The notes under the pieces are model-generated. The model saw only the letters and a list, made by a program, of their open reading frames with translations. It did not search any database and was not told the origin of the DNA. From assembly GCF_024721015.1 (NCBI RefSeq), contig NZ_JANAIF010000035.1, forward strand, positions 7,502 to 44,212: a DNA stretch of 36,711 bases. Reading direction: 5' to 3'. This stretch comes from Xenorhabdus bovienii (GTDB lineage Bacteria > Pseudomonadota > Gammaproteobacteria > Enterobacterales > Enterobacteriaceae). Shown piece after piece: positions 1 to 8,933 of this stretch. A program made the position numbers and the translations under genes. How positions within the stretch are numbered: position 1 is the stretch's first letter; the number at the start of each line of letters is the position of its first letter.

Positions 1-81
1 CTGCGGTTGCTGCGGTTGCTGCGGTTGCTGCGGTTGCTGCGGTTGCTGCGGTTGCTGCGGTTGCTGCGGTTGCTGCGGTTG
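1..81 (-). repeat. 9-bp coding minisatellite, (Gln-Pro-Gln)n in the FtsK linker
   Basis: Nine exact copies of CTGCGGTTG (read on the given strand) run from the window edge to 81, followed by a truncated unit CTGCG. Read on the minus strand each unit is CAA CCG CAG, so the array adds Gln-Pro-Gln units to the FtsK linker without changing frame. E. coli FtsK has a looser QPQQP-rich linker at the same place. The array may extend beyond base 1. Identical codons in all nine units indicate recent slippage expansion. Confidence 0.95.
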
Positions 82-1881
82 CTGCGCAAAAGTATGCTGA
101 ATTTTCGATTCATGGGAAGTCCCTGAAACAGAAACTGTTCTTTTTTCCTGTTCTGAATGAATCGATGACTCTGACTGCAGGGGCAATAGCTCTACAGGTT
201 CAGATTTTTCAAAACCATCAGCTAGTGAAGAATAATCAAACGCAGGCTTTTCGGCCTGGCTTGGAATAGCAGGCTGGATCTTTTGATAACGTTCACGCTG
301 CTGCTGTTCGAACGCTACTCGCAATGCCTCTTCCTGTTCCGACGGTTCATCAACACTATGCTCTACAAATTCGGCTGTCGCTGATTGCTTATGTATCTGA
401 GCGATTTCTTCACGATGCCCTTTTGTTTCTTCTTCAAAATTAGAACCATAACGTTCACGCTGCTGTTCAAGGAATTGCTGCCGCAACATGTCTTGCTGCT
501 GTTCATCCATTTGCTGTTCATCAGTTTCCGCAATAAGATCGCTTTGTCTCTCTTTTTCTTCCCGTTGCAGATGTTCAGACAAACGCTGAGACGGTACTTT
601 GACACCATATAATTCACGGCGGGTAGGTATTCTAACGGGATTCGGCCGCGGCATTTCAGGGCCAATACCCTGTTTCATCTGAGGAGTTTTCATCACAACA
701 GCAGCACTGGAAACACCAGCGGCCGCATTTTTCAGATTATCATTCGGAGAAAAAGTAAACGACTCTATCACATCATTTTGTGGCTGTATGTTTGTTGCCA
801 CAGTGCTATCTGTAGATAACTCCGATTGTGCAGTAATCTGTGCAGTTTTACTGAATTCTGATTCTGTCTCTAATTGATAATCAGCTGGCAATTCAAATGT
901 ATAATGAACAGGTTCTTGATCTGCTTCAGTATGATCCGATTCAGTTTGTACTGATTCCGGTAAGGCAATGGCTTCCTGAGCAATAGATTGCTGCCTGTTT
1001 TCGTTTTGCTGCACAGGCTGAACCTTTTCAGGTGAACTGCTCTCCTGCGCTGTATCCATAGCTTGAGGCGCTGAATCAGTCTTAACCAGTTCCACCACCG
1101 TTGGCGCACTCAACAGCACGTCATCCTCGTCAACTTCTACAGCTTTAGCGGCAGATGCTGTCATGCCTATATCATCTGTGTTTACATTATCAGCACGATT
1201 TTGCCCGCTGGCCAGATGTTCAGGAATAACTTCGTCTTCCAGTTCGCCATACTCAGGCTCATTGCGGGTGCGATTTACCATAAAACTGAGTGAGTCAAGA
1301 ATAACTGCACCAATTTTTTCCGCAATAGTGAGCCATGACCAGCCTGTAAATAATGTGAACCCAATAGCCCAAATACCGAGCAGCGCTAATGTCGCCCCAA
1401 GAATATTAAACCACGGCAGAATCGCTTTACTGAATAAGTTACCGATGACACCACCAGCAGCAAAATCGTTTAAATCATCAATATTGAGAGCAACCAGGCC
1501 ACATGAAGTTAATACCAGTGCCAAAGCGCCAATGACGCGTAATGAGAGCGTAAAGAAATCAACATACTCTTGCCTATCTTTCTGACGGAAAGCATTCCAA
1601 CAACCTAAAAACATAAATAGCGGGACTGCATAGGCAAGAATACCAAATGCCGAAAATAGTATATCTGACAACCAGGCACCAACACTGCCACCGAAATTAT
1701 GGACGGGCCCATTCCATGACGTTTGTGACCAGCTGGGATCGGAGGGATTGAAACTGACAAGCGCCACCATAAAGTACACGACGCAAATAGCAATAACCAA
1801 CAGAATGGCTTCCAGAAGCCGACGGCTACTGCTTATTTTCTTTAACTTAACACGTTTATCTTCTGTATATTCCTGGTTCAA
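1..1881 (-). CDS. ftsK: DNA translocase FtsK, N-terminal part (gene runs off the window)
   Basis: FtsK anchors at the division septum and pumps chromosome DNA so that dimers are resolved at dif. Only 627 N-terminal codons are present; the gene continues beyond position 1, so the motor and gamma domains are outside. The start is TTG at 1881, giving LNQEYTEDKRVKLKKISSSR, which aligns with the start of E. coli FtsK. The frame stays open to base 1. About four hydrophobic segments follow (first near residues 21-43, last near LGIWAIGFTLFTGWSW around residues 168-183), with FNPSDPSWSQT conserved after the first. An acidic, Gln-rich linker comes next, including the family motif PTRREL near 612-630 and two QQQRERY repeats. 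The linker ends at the edge in a (QPQ)n tract. It lies downstream of lrp in the same orientation, as in E. coli. Identity is clear; completeness cannot be judged. Confidence 0.96.
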   Translation of the reverse strand, partial: MNQEYTEDKRVKLKKISSSRRLLEAILLVIAICVVYFMVALVSFNPSDPSWSQTSWNGPVHNFGGSVGAWLSDILFSAFGILAYAVPLFMFLGCWNAFRQKDRQEYVDFFTLSLRVIGALALVLTSCGLVALNIDDLNDFAAGGVIGNLFSKAILPWFNILGATLALLGIWAIGFTLFTGWSWLTIAEKIGAVILDSLSFMVNRTRNEPEYGELEDEVIPEHLASGQNRADNVNTDDIGMTASAAKAVEVDEDDVLLSAPTVVELVKTDSAPQAMDTAQESSSPEKVQPVQQNENRQQSIAQEAIALPESVQTESDHTEADQEPVHYTFELPADYQLETESEFSKTAQITAQSELSTDSTVATNIQPQNDVIESFTFSPNDNLKNAAAGVSSAAVVMKTPQMKQGIGPEMPRPNPVRIPTRRELYGVKVPSQRLSEHLQREEKERQSDLIAETDEQQMDEQQQDMLRQQFLEQQRERYGSNFEEETKGHREEIAQIHKQSATAEFVEHSVDEPSEQEEALRVAFEQQQRERYQKIQPAIPSQAEKPAFDYSSLADGFEKSEPVELLPLQSESSIHSEQEKRTVSVSGTSHESKIQHTFAQQPQQPQQPQQPQQPQQPQQPQQPQQPQ

Positions 1882-1919
1882 GAAAGGCTCTCCAGGTTTT
1901 CCTGTTGATTAAATGGAAC

Positions 1920-1942
1920 AACGCTGAGGATTGCTCAGCGTT
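1920..1942 (-). terminator. Hairpin between lrp and ftsK, possible lrp terminator
   Basis: Perfect 9-bp arms AACGCTGAG / CTCAGCGTT surround a 5-base loop. On the minus strand the stem is followed by GTTCCATTT rather than a clean U-run, so termination is only likely, or partial. A second, imperfect inverted repeat (1951-1964 with 1980-1992, ATGCATAAACAGGA against TCCTGTTTTGCAT) sits just upstream on the lrp side. Together they make most of the 132-bp lrp-ftsK gap structured. Confidence 0.5.
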
Positions 1943-2013
1943 GGAACTGTATGCATAAACAGGAGTGTACCTAAGTTTTTCCTGTTTTGCATCTGTACAT
2001 TTTAGACAAAAGT

Positions 2014-2508
2014 TTAGCGAGTTTTAATAACTAAACGGTTACTCTGCTTCACTTCTTCCATGACAACATAAGTGCGGGTGTCATTGACGCCCGGAAGGCG
2101 CAGCAGGGTTTCGCCCAGTAATTTACGATATGCAGACATATCTGGCACTCGTGTTTTCAGCAAATAGTCAAAATCACCAGAAACTAAGTGACATTCTTGG
2201 ATTTCTTCAAGTTTCTGTACAGCAGTATTAAACTGCTCAAAGACATCTGCTGCACCACGGTTCAGAGTAATCTCCACAAATACCAATAGCGATGCATCCA
2301 GATAATGAGGATTCAACAAGGCGGTGTAACCAGAAATAAAGCCCTGACGTTCCAATCGGCGTACACGCTCCAGACAAGGCGTAGGTGATAAACCAACCCG
2401 CTTGGATAATTCCACATTAGAAATACGGCCGTCTTTCTGCAATTCGTTAAGGATATTACGGTCTATGCGATCAAGATCTTTTCCTGGACGCTTCTTATTA
2501 TCTATCAT
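2014..2508 (-). CDS. lrp: Leucine-responsive regulatory protein Lrp
   Basis: Global transcription regulator of amino acid metabolism, transport, fimbriae and, in insect-pathogenic relatives, virulence and mutualism traits (known for the family). At 164 residues it has exactly the E. coli length and differs at only a few positions, mostly near the N-terminus (MIDNKKRPGKDLDRIDRNIL). The AsnC-type winged helix-turn-helix spans roughly residues 13-60 (ELSKRVGLSPTPCLERVRRL), followed by the RAM effector-binding and oligomerisation domain (DYLLKTRVPDMSAYRKLLGE). The gene is divergent from trxB and precedes ftsK, the enterobacterial order. The 636-bp gap to trxB leaves room for a long leader; E. coli lrp also has a long untranslated leader and is autoregulated. 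The start is ATG with a purine-rich stretch upstream. Confidence 0.98.
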   Translation of the reverse strand: MIDNKKRPGKDLDRIDRNILNELQKDGRISNVELSKRVGLSPTPCLERVRRLERQGFISGYTALLNPHYLDASLLVFVEITLNRGAADVFEQFNTAVQKLEEIQECHLVSGDFDYLLKTRVPDMSAYRKLLGETLLRLPGVNDTRTYVVMEEVKQSNRLVIKTR

Positions 2509-2639
2509 CTTATTGCTCTCTCTTTATATTCCTACACCCATAACATTTTCCCTATCTCTCTCAAGCAGTTGAGCTGGAAAAGATGTCTTTCAAAGGCTAA
2601 AGCTCAATCTGTAACCAAGGTTTGGGATCTATACGCCAT

Positions 2640-2729
2640 CTTCTAAAATACAATTTCCCAGAACTCGATTAACCAAAACACGACTTACTAGAACACCGTC
2701 TTCCAGAATATTATTTCCCAAAACACTAC
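2640..2729 (-). repeat. Six degenerate 15-bp tandem repeats in the lrp leader region
   Basis: Six head-to-tail units in exact 15-bp register start at 2640, 2655, 2670, 2685, 2700 and 2715. The consensus on the given strand is YTNCYARAAYACNAY; positions 4 (C), 6, 8 and 9 (A) are invariant and most others keep purine or pyrimidine identity. A seventh, shifted copy (TCTCCCAGAAAGC) follows at 2731. The array lies 132-221 bp upstream of the lrp start codon, so it is either in the 5' untranslated leader or next to the promoter. The unit around 2704-2718 (CAGAATATTATTTCC) matches 12 of 15 positions of the Lrp consensus as I recall it (YAGHAWATTWTDCTR). The repeat is seen directly; a role as an Lrp-binding array is inference. 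Confidence 0.8.
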
Positions 2730-2831
2730 GTCTCCCAGAAAGCAGCTTATCGGCAATTTTTTTGTTCTATAAGAAAACTACCCACTCCGATTTGTCTATT
2801 CTATAGAAACAATTGATTAGCGAGGTAGATA

Positions 2832-2859
2832 ATTATCTCTTACACAGATGTTTTCGCAA
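2832..2859 (-). promoter_or_regulatory. Possible lrp promoter
   Basis: On the minus strand TTGCGA (2859-2854) and GATAAT (2837-2832) are separated by 16 bp, a fair sigma-70 pair. Initiation near 2825 would give a leader of about 317 nt, comparable in kind to the long leader of E. coli lrp, and would place the 15-bp repeat inside the transcript. Other pairs in this AT-rich stretch are possible. Confidence 0.3.
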
Positions 2860-3084
2860 ATGCACAGCTGATTGTCAAAGTAAATGAACAAAAATCAGAA
2901 CAACCTACCAAACAAATTTTGAGTAAATCCTTTCCATAGCTTGTTTTATACCTTATACGGATAAATGATGTTCAATTCAGAAAGTTAAGTAACCTCTCCT
3001 TACATTCCCATTACATCATAGTTACTATCTATCGGTAAAATCGTTAATAACATAAATATTTTATCTGATAATCGCTTTTTTTAA

Positions 3085-4104
<1,020 letters not shown>

Positions 4105-4117
4105 ACCCTCTTTCCTT

Positions 4118-4143
4118 AAGGCGCTATTTCGGTAGCGCTTTTT
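4118..4143 (+). terminator. Rho-independent terminator after trxB
   Basis: GCGCTA (4121-4126) pairs with TAGCGC (4133-4138) around the loop TTTCGG. The stem is extended by AAG against the following T residues and ends in a run of five T. It sits 14 bp past the trxB stop codon. Confidence 0.85.
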
Positions 4144-4234
4144 AACAGGGAACATAAGGTTTGGCCGCTGGCAAACAGTATCACCAGCCTTTTTGATACA
4201 TTGTATCATCACCTGCTAATCAGAAATTTTTCTT

Positions 4235-6004
4235 ATGGACAAAACAAGACAATCTGAACTTGTTCGATGGCTAAGACAGCAAAGTGCGCCTGCCCGTCGG
4301 TGGCTTCGGCTATCCATGCTACTTGGCCTCATTAGCGGATTACTAATCATCTCTCAAGCTTGGCTTCTGGCGTCAATCCTTCAAGCACTAATCATGGATA
4401 AAATCCCCCGCGAAAATCTCATCGTTCAGTTTCTGATGCTGATAGCCGCCTTTACATTGCGGGCAATTGTCAGTGCTACTCGAGAGCGTATCGGTTTTAT
4501 CTGTGGCAAGGTTGTGCGCCAACAAATCCGCAGTATAGTTTTGGATAAACTGGCACAATTGGGGCCGGTTTGGGTCAAGGGAAAACCCGCCGGAAGCTGG
4601 GCTACCATTATCTTGGAACAAATCGAAGATATGCAGGATTTTTATTCCCGCTATCTGCCCCAAATGGCGCTTGCAACCATTATCCCTCTCTTAATCCTGA
4701 TGACTATCTTTCCTGTCAACTGGGCAGCAGGATTAATTTTACTCGTTACCGCTCCGTTAATTCCCCTTTTTATGTCATTGGTTGGATTAGGTGCCGCTGA
4801 CGCCAATCGACGCAATTTTGTCGCGCTCAGTCGTTTAAGCGGCAATTTCCTTGATCGTTTACGGGGTCTGGAAACTCTACGCGTGTTCCATCGCGGGGAA
4901 GCCGAAGTTAAGCAAATTACCGAATCGACAGACAGTTTCCGTCACAGAACGATGGAAGTACTGCGCATGGCATTTTTATCGTCTGCTGTGCTGGAGTTTT
5001 TTGCTGCAGTTTCCATTGCGGTTGTTGCCGTTTATTTTGGTTTTTCTTATTTGGGAGAATTACATTTTGGTAGTTATGGTCTGGGTGTCACGTTGTTTGC
5101 AGGCTTCCTCGCTCTGATCCTCGCTCCTGAATTCTTTCAGCCACTGCGCGATTTGGGTACGTTTTATCATGCAAAAGCCCAAGCTGTCGGTGCCGCAGAG
5201 TCGCTTTTTACTCTGCTCAACAGTGATGGAGAACACACTGTATCCAACGGCGAAAAAATGCTGCCAGATACAAAATCAGTGACTATTGAAGCGAACGAAC
5301 TGGAAATCCGGTCACACGATGGTCATCATCTTGCGGGTCCCTTGAGCTTCACGATTGACAAACATCAGCGGATTGCGTTGGTTGGGAAAAGTGGTGCTGG
5401 GAAAAGCTCGCTGATCAATCTATTACTGGGGTTCCTGCCCTATCGCGGCTCTTTGAAAATCAATGGAATCGAGCTACGTGAGCTGAATCTAACCAAATGG
5501 CGTGAGCAGTTAAGCTGGGTTGGACAAAACCCACACCTGCCAGAGCAGACGCTGCTCGATAATATCCGTCTTGGTCAATTTGACGCAACACAAGACCAGA
5601 TTAATGATGTTATGGAACGGGCTTATGTCAGCGAGTTTATTCATGCTCTTCCTGAAGGCGTGAATACAGTCATTGGTGACAATGCAGCCCGCTTATCTGT
5701 TGGGCAAGCTCAACGCATCGCTGTAGCACGGGCATTATTGAACCCCTGTCAGTTATTGTTATTGGATGAGCCGGCAGCCAGTCTTGACGCCCATAGCGAA
5801 CAACGTGTGATGATGGCATTAAATCAGGCATCCAGTCAGCAAACCACACTGCTGGTCACTCACCTGCTGGAAGAAACACTGGAATATGACCAGATCTGGG
5901 TAATGGAAAACGGGTTAATCATTGAGAAAGGCCATTATCAGAGTTTAAGCCAATCTCAAGGGGCATTTTCCCGTCTGTTGTCTCATCGCAGCGTGGAGCT
6001 TTAA
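4235..6004 (+). CDS. cydD: Heterodimeric thiol ABC exporter subunit CydD
   Basis: With CydC it forms the inner-membrane ABC exporter that moves glutathione and cysteine to the periplasm and is needed for cytochrome bd and c-type assembly (known for the family). The 589-residue protein has an N-terminal six-helix transmembrane domain (to about residue 320; family signature GAADANRRNF and FQPLRDLGTFYHAKAQ) fused to an ATPase domain. The Walker A GKSGAGKSS is near residue 386, Walker B is LLLLDEPAASLDA, and the signature loop is LSVGQAQR, the same Val-for-Gly form as in E. coli CydD. No strong Shine-Dalgarno sequence precedes the ATG (TTTTTCTT). cydC begins 2 bp after the stop, so the two are cotranslated. 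Confidence 0.97.
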   Translation: MDKTRQSELVRWLRQQSAPARRWLRLSMLLGLISGLLIISQAWLLASILQALIMDKIPRENLIVQFLMLIAAFTLRAIVSATRERIGFICGKVVRQQIRSIVLDKLAQLGPVWVKGKPAGSWATIILEQIEDMQDFYSRYLPQMALATIIPLLILMTIFPVNWAAGLILLVTAPLIPLFMSLVGLGAADANRRNFVALSRLSGNFLDRLRGLETLRVFHRGEAEVKQITESTDSFRHRTMEVLRMAFLSSAVLEFFAAVSIAVVAVYFGFSYLGELHFGSYGLGVTLFAGFLALILAPEFFQPLRDLGTFYHAKAQAVGAAESLFTLLNSDGEHTVSNGEKMLPDTKSVTIEANELEIRSHDGHHLAGPLSFTIDKHQRIALVGKSGAGKSSLINLLLGFLPYRGSLKINGIELRELNLTKWREQLSWVGQNPHLPEQTLLDNIRLGQFDATQDQINDVMERAYVSEFIHALPEGVNTVIGDNAARLSVGQAQRIAVARALLNPCQLLLLDEPAASLDAHSEQRVMMALNQASSQQTTLLVTHLLEETLEYDQIWVMENGLIIEKGHYQSLSQSQGAFSRLLSHRSVEL

Positions 6005-6006
6005 TC

Positions 6007-7749
6007 ATGCGTATATTACTCCCATTTCTCGCACTCTATCGCCGCCACTGGTTTCTCATCAGCTTGGGCATGGTATTAGCGATTGTAACCCTGTTAGCCA
6101 GTATTGGCCTGCTGACGCTTTCCGGCTGGTTTCTTGCCGGTACAGCCTTGGCAGGATTCGCGGGGTTATATACGTTCAACTATATGCTGCCAGCCGCTGG
6201 CGTCCGTGGTGCAGCTATTTTCCGTACTGCTGGCCGTTATGGTGAACGACTGGTCAGTCATGATGCTACTTTTCGCGTATTGGCACATCTACGCGTTTTT
6301 GCCTTTCAGAAAATTTTACCGCTTTCTCCGGGAGGCATCGCCCGTTTTCGTCAAGGCGAACTACTGAATAGAATCGTTGCGGATGTCGAAACGCTTGATC
6401 ACCTCTATCTGCGAGTCATCTCCCCTGTCCTTTCGGCGTTGGTTGTGATTGTTGTTCTGACTTTTGGCTTGGGTTTTCTTGATGTCACCCTCGCATATAC
6501 CCTAGGCGGTATTATGCTGGGGCTACTGATGATATTGCCTTTTGTGTTTTATCATGCAGGAAAGCCTTATGGCAGAGACATCACCCTACTGCGCGGTCAA
6601 TATCGTACATTACTCACTAGCGCGTTGCAGGGGCAGGCTGAGTTGACAGTGTTTGGCGCACTTGGGCGTTTTCGACAATCAATGACAGACGTTGAATCCG
6701 ATTGGCTGAAATGCCAACAACAGCAAGCCAACCTGACGGGGCTTTCTCAAGCCGTTATGATTTTCGCTACAGGCATGACAGTGACTCTGCTACTTTGGCT
6801 AGCAGCAGCAGGTGTAGGGGAACATAGCCAACCTGGAGCACTGATAGCTCTATTTGCGTTCTGTGCTCTCGCTGCTTTCGAAGCTCTTGGATCCGTCACA
6901 GTGGCATTTCAGCATATGGGACAGGTTATCTCATCTGCAACCCGTGTTTCTCAGTTAATGCATCAGGAGCCAGAAGTCACTTTCCCTGCTCATGGGCCAC
7001 AAACAACTGACAGCCTCAATCTTGAGATAAAAAATATTGATTTCACCTATCCTGAACAACCTCTACCAGTATTGAAGAATATTTCACTGTCCCTGACATC
7101 AGGCGAACATATCGCACTATTGGGGAAAACAGGGTGCGGTAAATCGACACTTTTACAGTTACTGAGCCGTGCATGGGATGTTGATCACGGCGAAATTCGG
7201 CTCAATCAACAACCTATTTCCCAGTATGATGAAGCTACATTGCGATCAATGATGTCTATCGTTCCTCAGCGGATACATGTCTTCAGCCATACCCTGCGTG
7301 AAAACCTCTTGTTAGCCAAACCGGATGCCAGCGATGATGAGTTAGAAATCGTACTCAAACAAGTGGGTTTAGGGAACTTGCTAGACAATAATGAAAAGCT
7401 AAATTGTTGGATGGGTGAAGGTGGGCGCCAGCTTTCCGGTGGGGAACAACGCCGTTTGGGGATTGCCAGAGCGTTGTTACACAATGCACCATTAATGCTG
7501 CTGGATGAGCCGACAGAAGGGCTGGACGCCGATACTGAACAACAGATTCTGTCTCTGTTACGCCACAGTTGCCAGCACAAGACACTGATTGTGGTTACCC
7601 ATCGATTAACAGGTTTACAGCATATGGATCGTATCTGTGTTATGGATGAGGGACGCATCATTGAGCAAGGCAAACATGATGTGTTGCTGGCTCAGCAGGG
7701 GCGTTATTATCAATTTTATCAGCGACAGAGCTATCTTGAGCAGGAGTAA
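6007..7749 (+). CDS. cydC: Heterodimeric thiol ABC exporter subunit CydC
   Basis: Partner of CydD in the periplasmic thiol exporter. The 580-residue protein starts [16 protein letters not shown] like E. coli CydC. Membrane-domain family sequences include [28 protein letters not shown] and [11 protein letters not shown]. The ATPase domain has Walker [10 protein letters not shown] near residue 374, a canonical [16 protein letters not shown] signature, and Walker [13 protein letters not shown]. It follows cydD by 2 bp and precedes aat by 8 bp, so cydD-cydC-aat probably form one transcript, the order seen in E. coli. No defects are visible. Confidence 0.97.
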   Translation: MRILLPFLALYRRHWFLISLGMVLAIVTLLASIGLLTLSGWFLAGTALAGFAGLYTFNYMLPAAGVRGAAIFRTAGRYGERLVSHDATFRVLAHLRVFAFQKILPLSPGGIARFRQGELLNRIVADVETLDHLYLRVISPVLSALVVIVVLTFGLGFLDVTLAYTLGGIMLGLLMILPFVFYHAGKPYGRDITLLRGQYRTLLTSALQGQAELTVFGALGRFRQSMTDVESDWLKCQQQQANLTGLSQAVMIFATGMTVTLLLWLAAAGVGEHSQPGALIALFAFCALAAFEALGSVTVAFQHMGQVISSATRVSQLMHQEPEVTFPAHGPQTTDSLNLEIKNIDFTYPEQPLPVLKNISLSLTSGEHIALLGKTGCGKSTLLQLLSRAWDVDHGEIRLNQQPISQYDEATLRSMMSIVPQRIHVFSHTLRENLLLAKPDASDDELEIVLKQVGLGNLLDNNEKLNCWMGEGGRQLSGGEQRRLGIARALLHNAPLMLLDEPTEGLDADTEQQILSLLRHSCQHKTLIVVTHRLTGLQHMDRICVMDEGRIIEQGKHDVLLAQQGRYYQFYQRQSYLEQE

Positions 7750-7757
7750 TCATTTTT

Positions 7758-8447
7758 ATGTCGATAGCTCAACTGGGTAACTCATATGCATTTCCTCATC
7801 CAACCCATGCGCTGGTTGAACCAAATGGTTTACTGGCATTTGGCGGTGATCTATGCGCAGAGCGTTTAAGGGTAGCTTATCACGAAGGTATTTTCCCTTG
7901 GTTTTCCCCTGATGAGCTTCCCCTATGGTAGTCGCCCGACCCCCGAGCGGTCCTAATTCCGGGTGAATTACATACTGGACGCACGCTACGTCGTTTTATT
8001 CGCAAACTTCCTTACCAAATTACGGTAAACTATGCTTTCGATCAGGTGATATACGGTTGTGCCCAACGGCAAGAAGGCACTTGGATCGGGTCTGATGTTC
8101 AGCAAGGTTATCAGGCCCTGCATCAAGAAGGTCAGGCTCATTCAATTGAAGTCTGGTATGACTGCCAACTTGTAGGTGGTTTATATGGGGTTAATGTAGG
8201 TACGCTATTTTGCGGAGAATCGATGTTTAGCAAAATGGAGAATGCATCTAAGTGTGCTTTTGTGGCATTCTACCACCACTTTTTACATCATGGTGGCCAA
8301 TTATTGGATTGTCAGGTACTAAATCACCATACGAAATCATTAGGCGCAAAAAATATTCCAAGGAAAGAATTTCTCCAGCATCTTTACTTATGCAGAGAGC
8401 AGTCATTGCAGGCAGGATGCTGGGCTGCTCAAATACTGGATTTATAG
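7758..8447 (+). pseudogene. aat: Leucyl/phenylalanyl-tRNA-protein transferase, interrupted by an in-frame amber codon
   Basis: Aat moves Leu or Phe from tRNA to N-terminal Lys or Arg of proteins, marking them for ClpS-ClpAP. The reading frame starts ATG TCG ATA at 7758 ([20 protein letters not shown]), 8 bp after cydC, and is homologous to E. coli Aat along its whole length ([82 protein letters not shown]), ending at TAG 8445-8447. Codon 58 (7929-7931) is TAG where the family has the second Trp of LWWSPDPRAV; a single TGG to TAG change explains it. No other stop or frameshift is seen, and the Glu of CGESMF and the Asp/Gln of DCQV near the active site remain. It may be a very recent null allele, a sequencing error or readthrough. 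A GTG at 8046 opens the longest downstream frame, but that fragment lacks the N-terminal domain. Confidence 0.88.
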
Positions 8448-8479
8448 TCAAAATCTAGTGATTTATGCTGTTCACGGCG

Positions 8480-8531
8480 GGAATGTCGATATCCATTATG
8501 AGGAAAATGATGGTTTAAAATACGACATTCC
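8480..8531 (+). other. Inverted repeat in the aat-infA gap
   Basis: GGAATGTCG (8480-8488) and CGACATTCC (8523-8531) are exact reverse complements, with an inner imperfect pairing of CCATTAT against ATGATGG. The structure lies between the aat stop and infA, 71 bp before the infA start. It may be a weak terminator for cydDC-aat or part of the infA leader. There is no clean T-run directly after it. Confidence 0.45.
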
Positions 8532-8602
8532 TTTACATAATGAGGGTTTTTCGGCATTATCTTGCCGTTTAAAAACTATGGTTGTTACATTTAGAGGATT
8601 AG

Positions 8603-8821
<219 letters not shown>

Positions 8822-8837
8822 TTTAGATACTGTTTTA

Positions 8838-8880
8838 AACACCACAGGTGATAATTTTTTCGACACTCACCTGTGGTGTT
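8838..8880. terminator. Bidirectional terminator-like hairpin between infA and clpA
   Basis: Perfect 14-bp arms AACACCACAGGTGA (8838-8851) and TCACCTGTGGTGTT (8867-8880) enclose a 15-base loop containing a T-run. It lies between the convergent infA and clpA genes, 16 bp after infA and 53 bp from the end of clpA. It has no long T-run on the outer side in either direction, so it may rely on stem strength or protect 3' ends. Confidence 0.7.
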
Positions 8881-8933
8881 CCCCAACTATTCTTATCAAC
8901 TTTCCAGTACATTTCTTTAAAATGTGGCCTGTT

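Noticed and set aside
363..1109. Open frames of 75-100 codons on both strands within the ftsK linker
   Set aside because: They are out of frame with FtsK, whose own frame is continuous and matches the family; the Gln-rich repeats create long shadow frames.
2640..2745. Repeat peptide encoded by the 15-bp array on the lrp strand (VVFWE-like units)
   Set aside because: Fifteen bp is five codons, so a repeat peptide appears automatically, but stop codons occur in several units and there is no start with a ribosome binding site.
2640..2745. CRISPR array
   Set aside because: Units are contiguous 15-mers with no spacers, and no cas gene is present.
8046..8447. Separate 133-residue gene starting at GTG 8046
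   Set aside because: It is the downstream part of the interrupted aat frame, with no own ribosome binding site and lacking the N-terminal domain.
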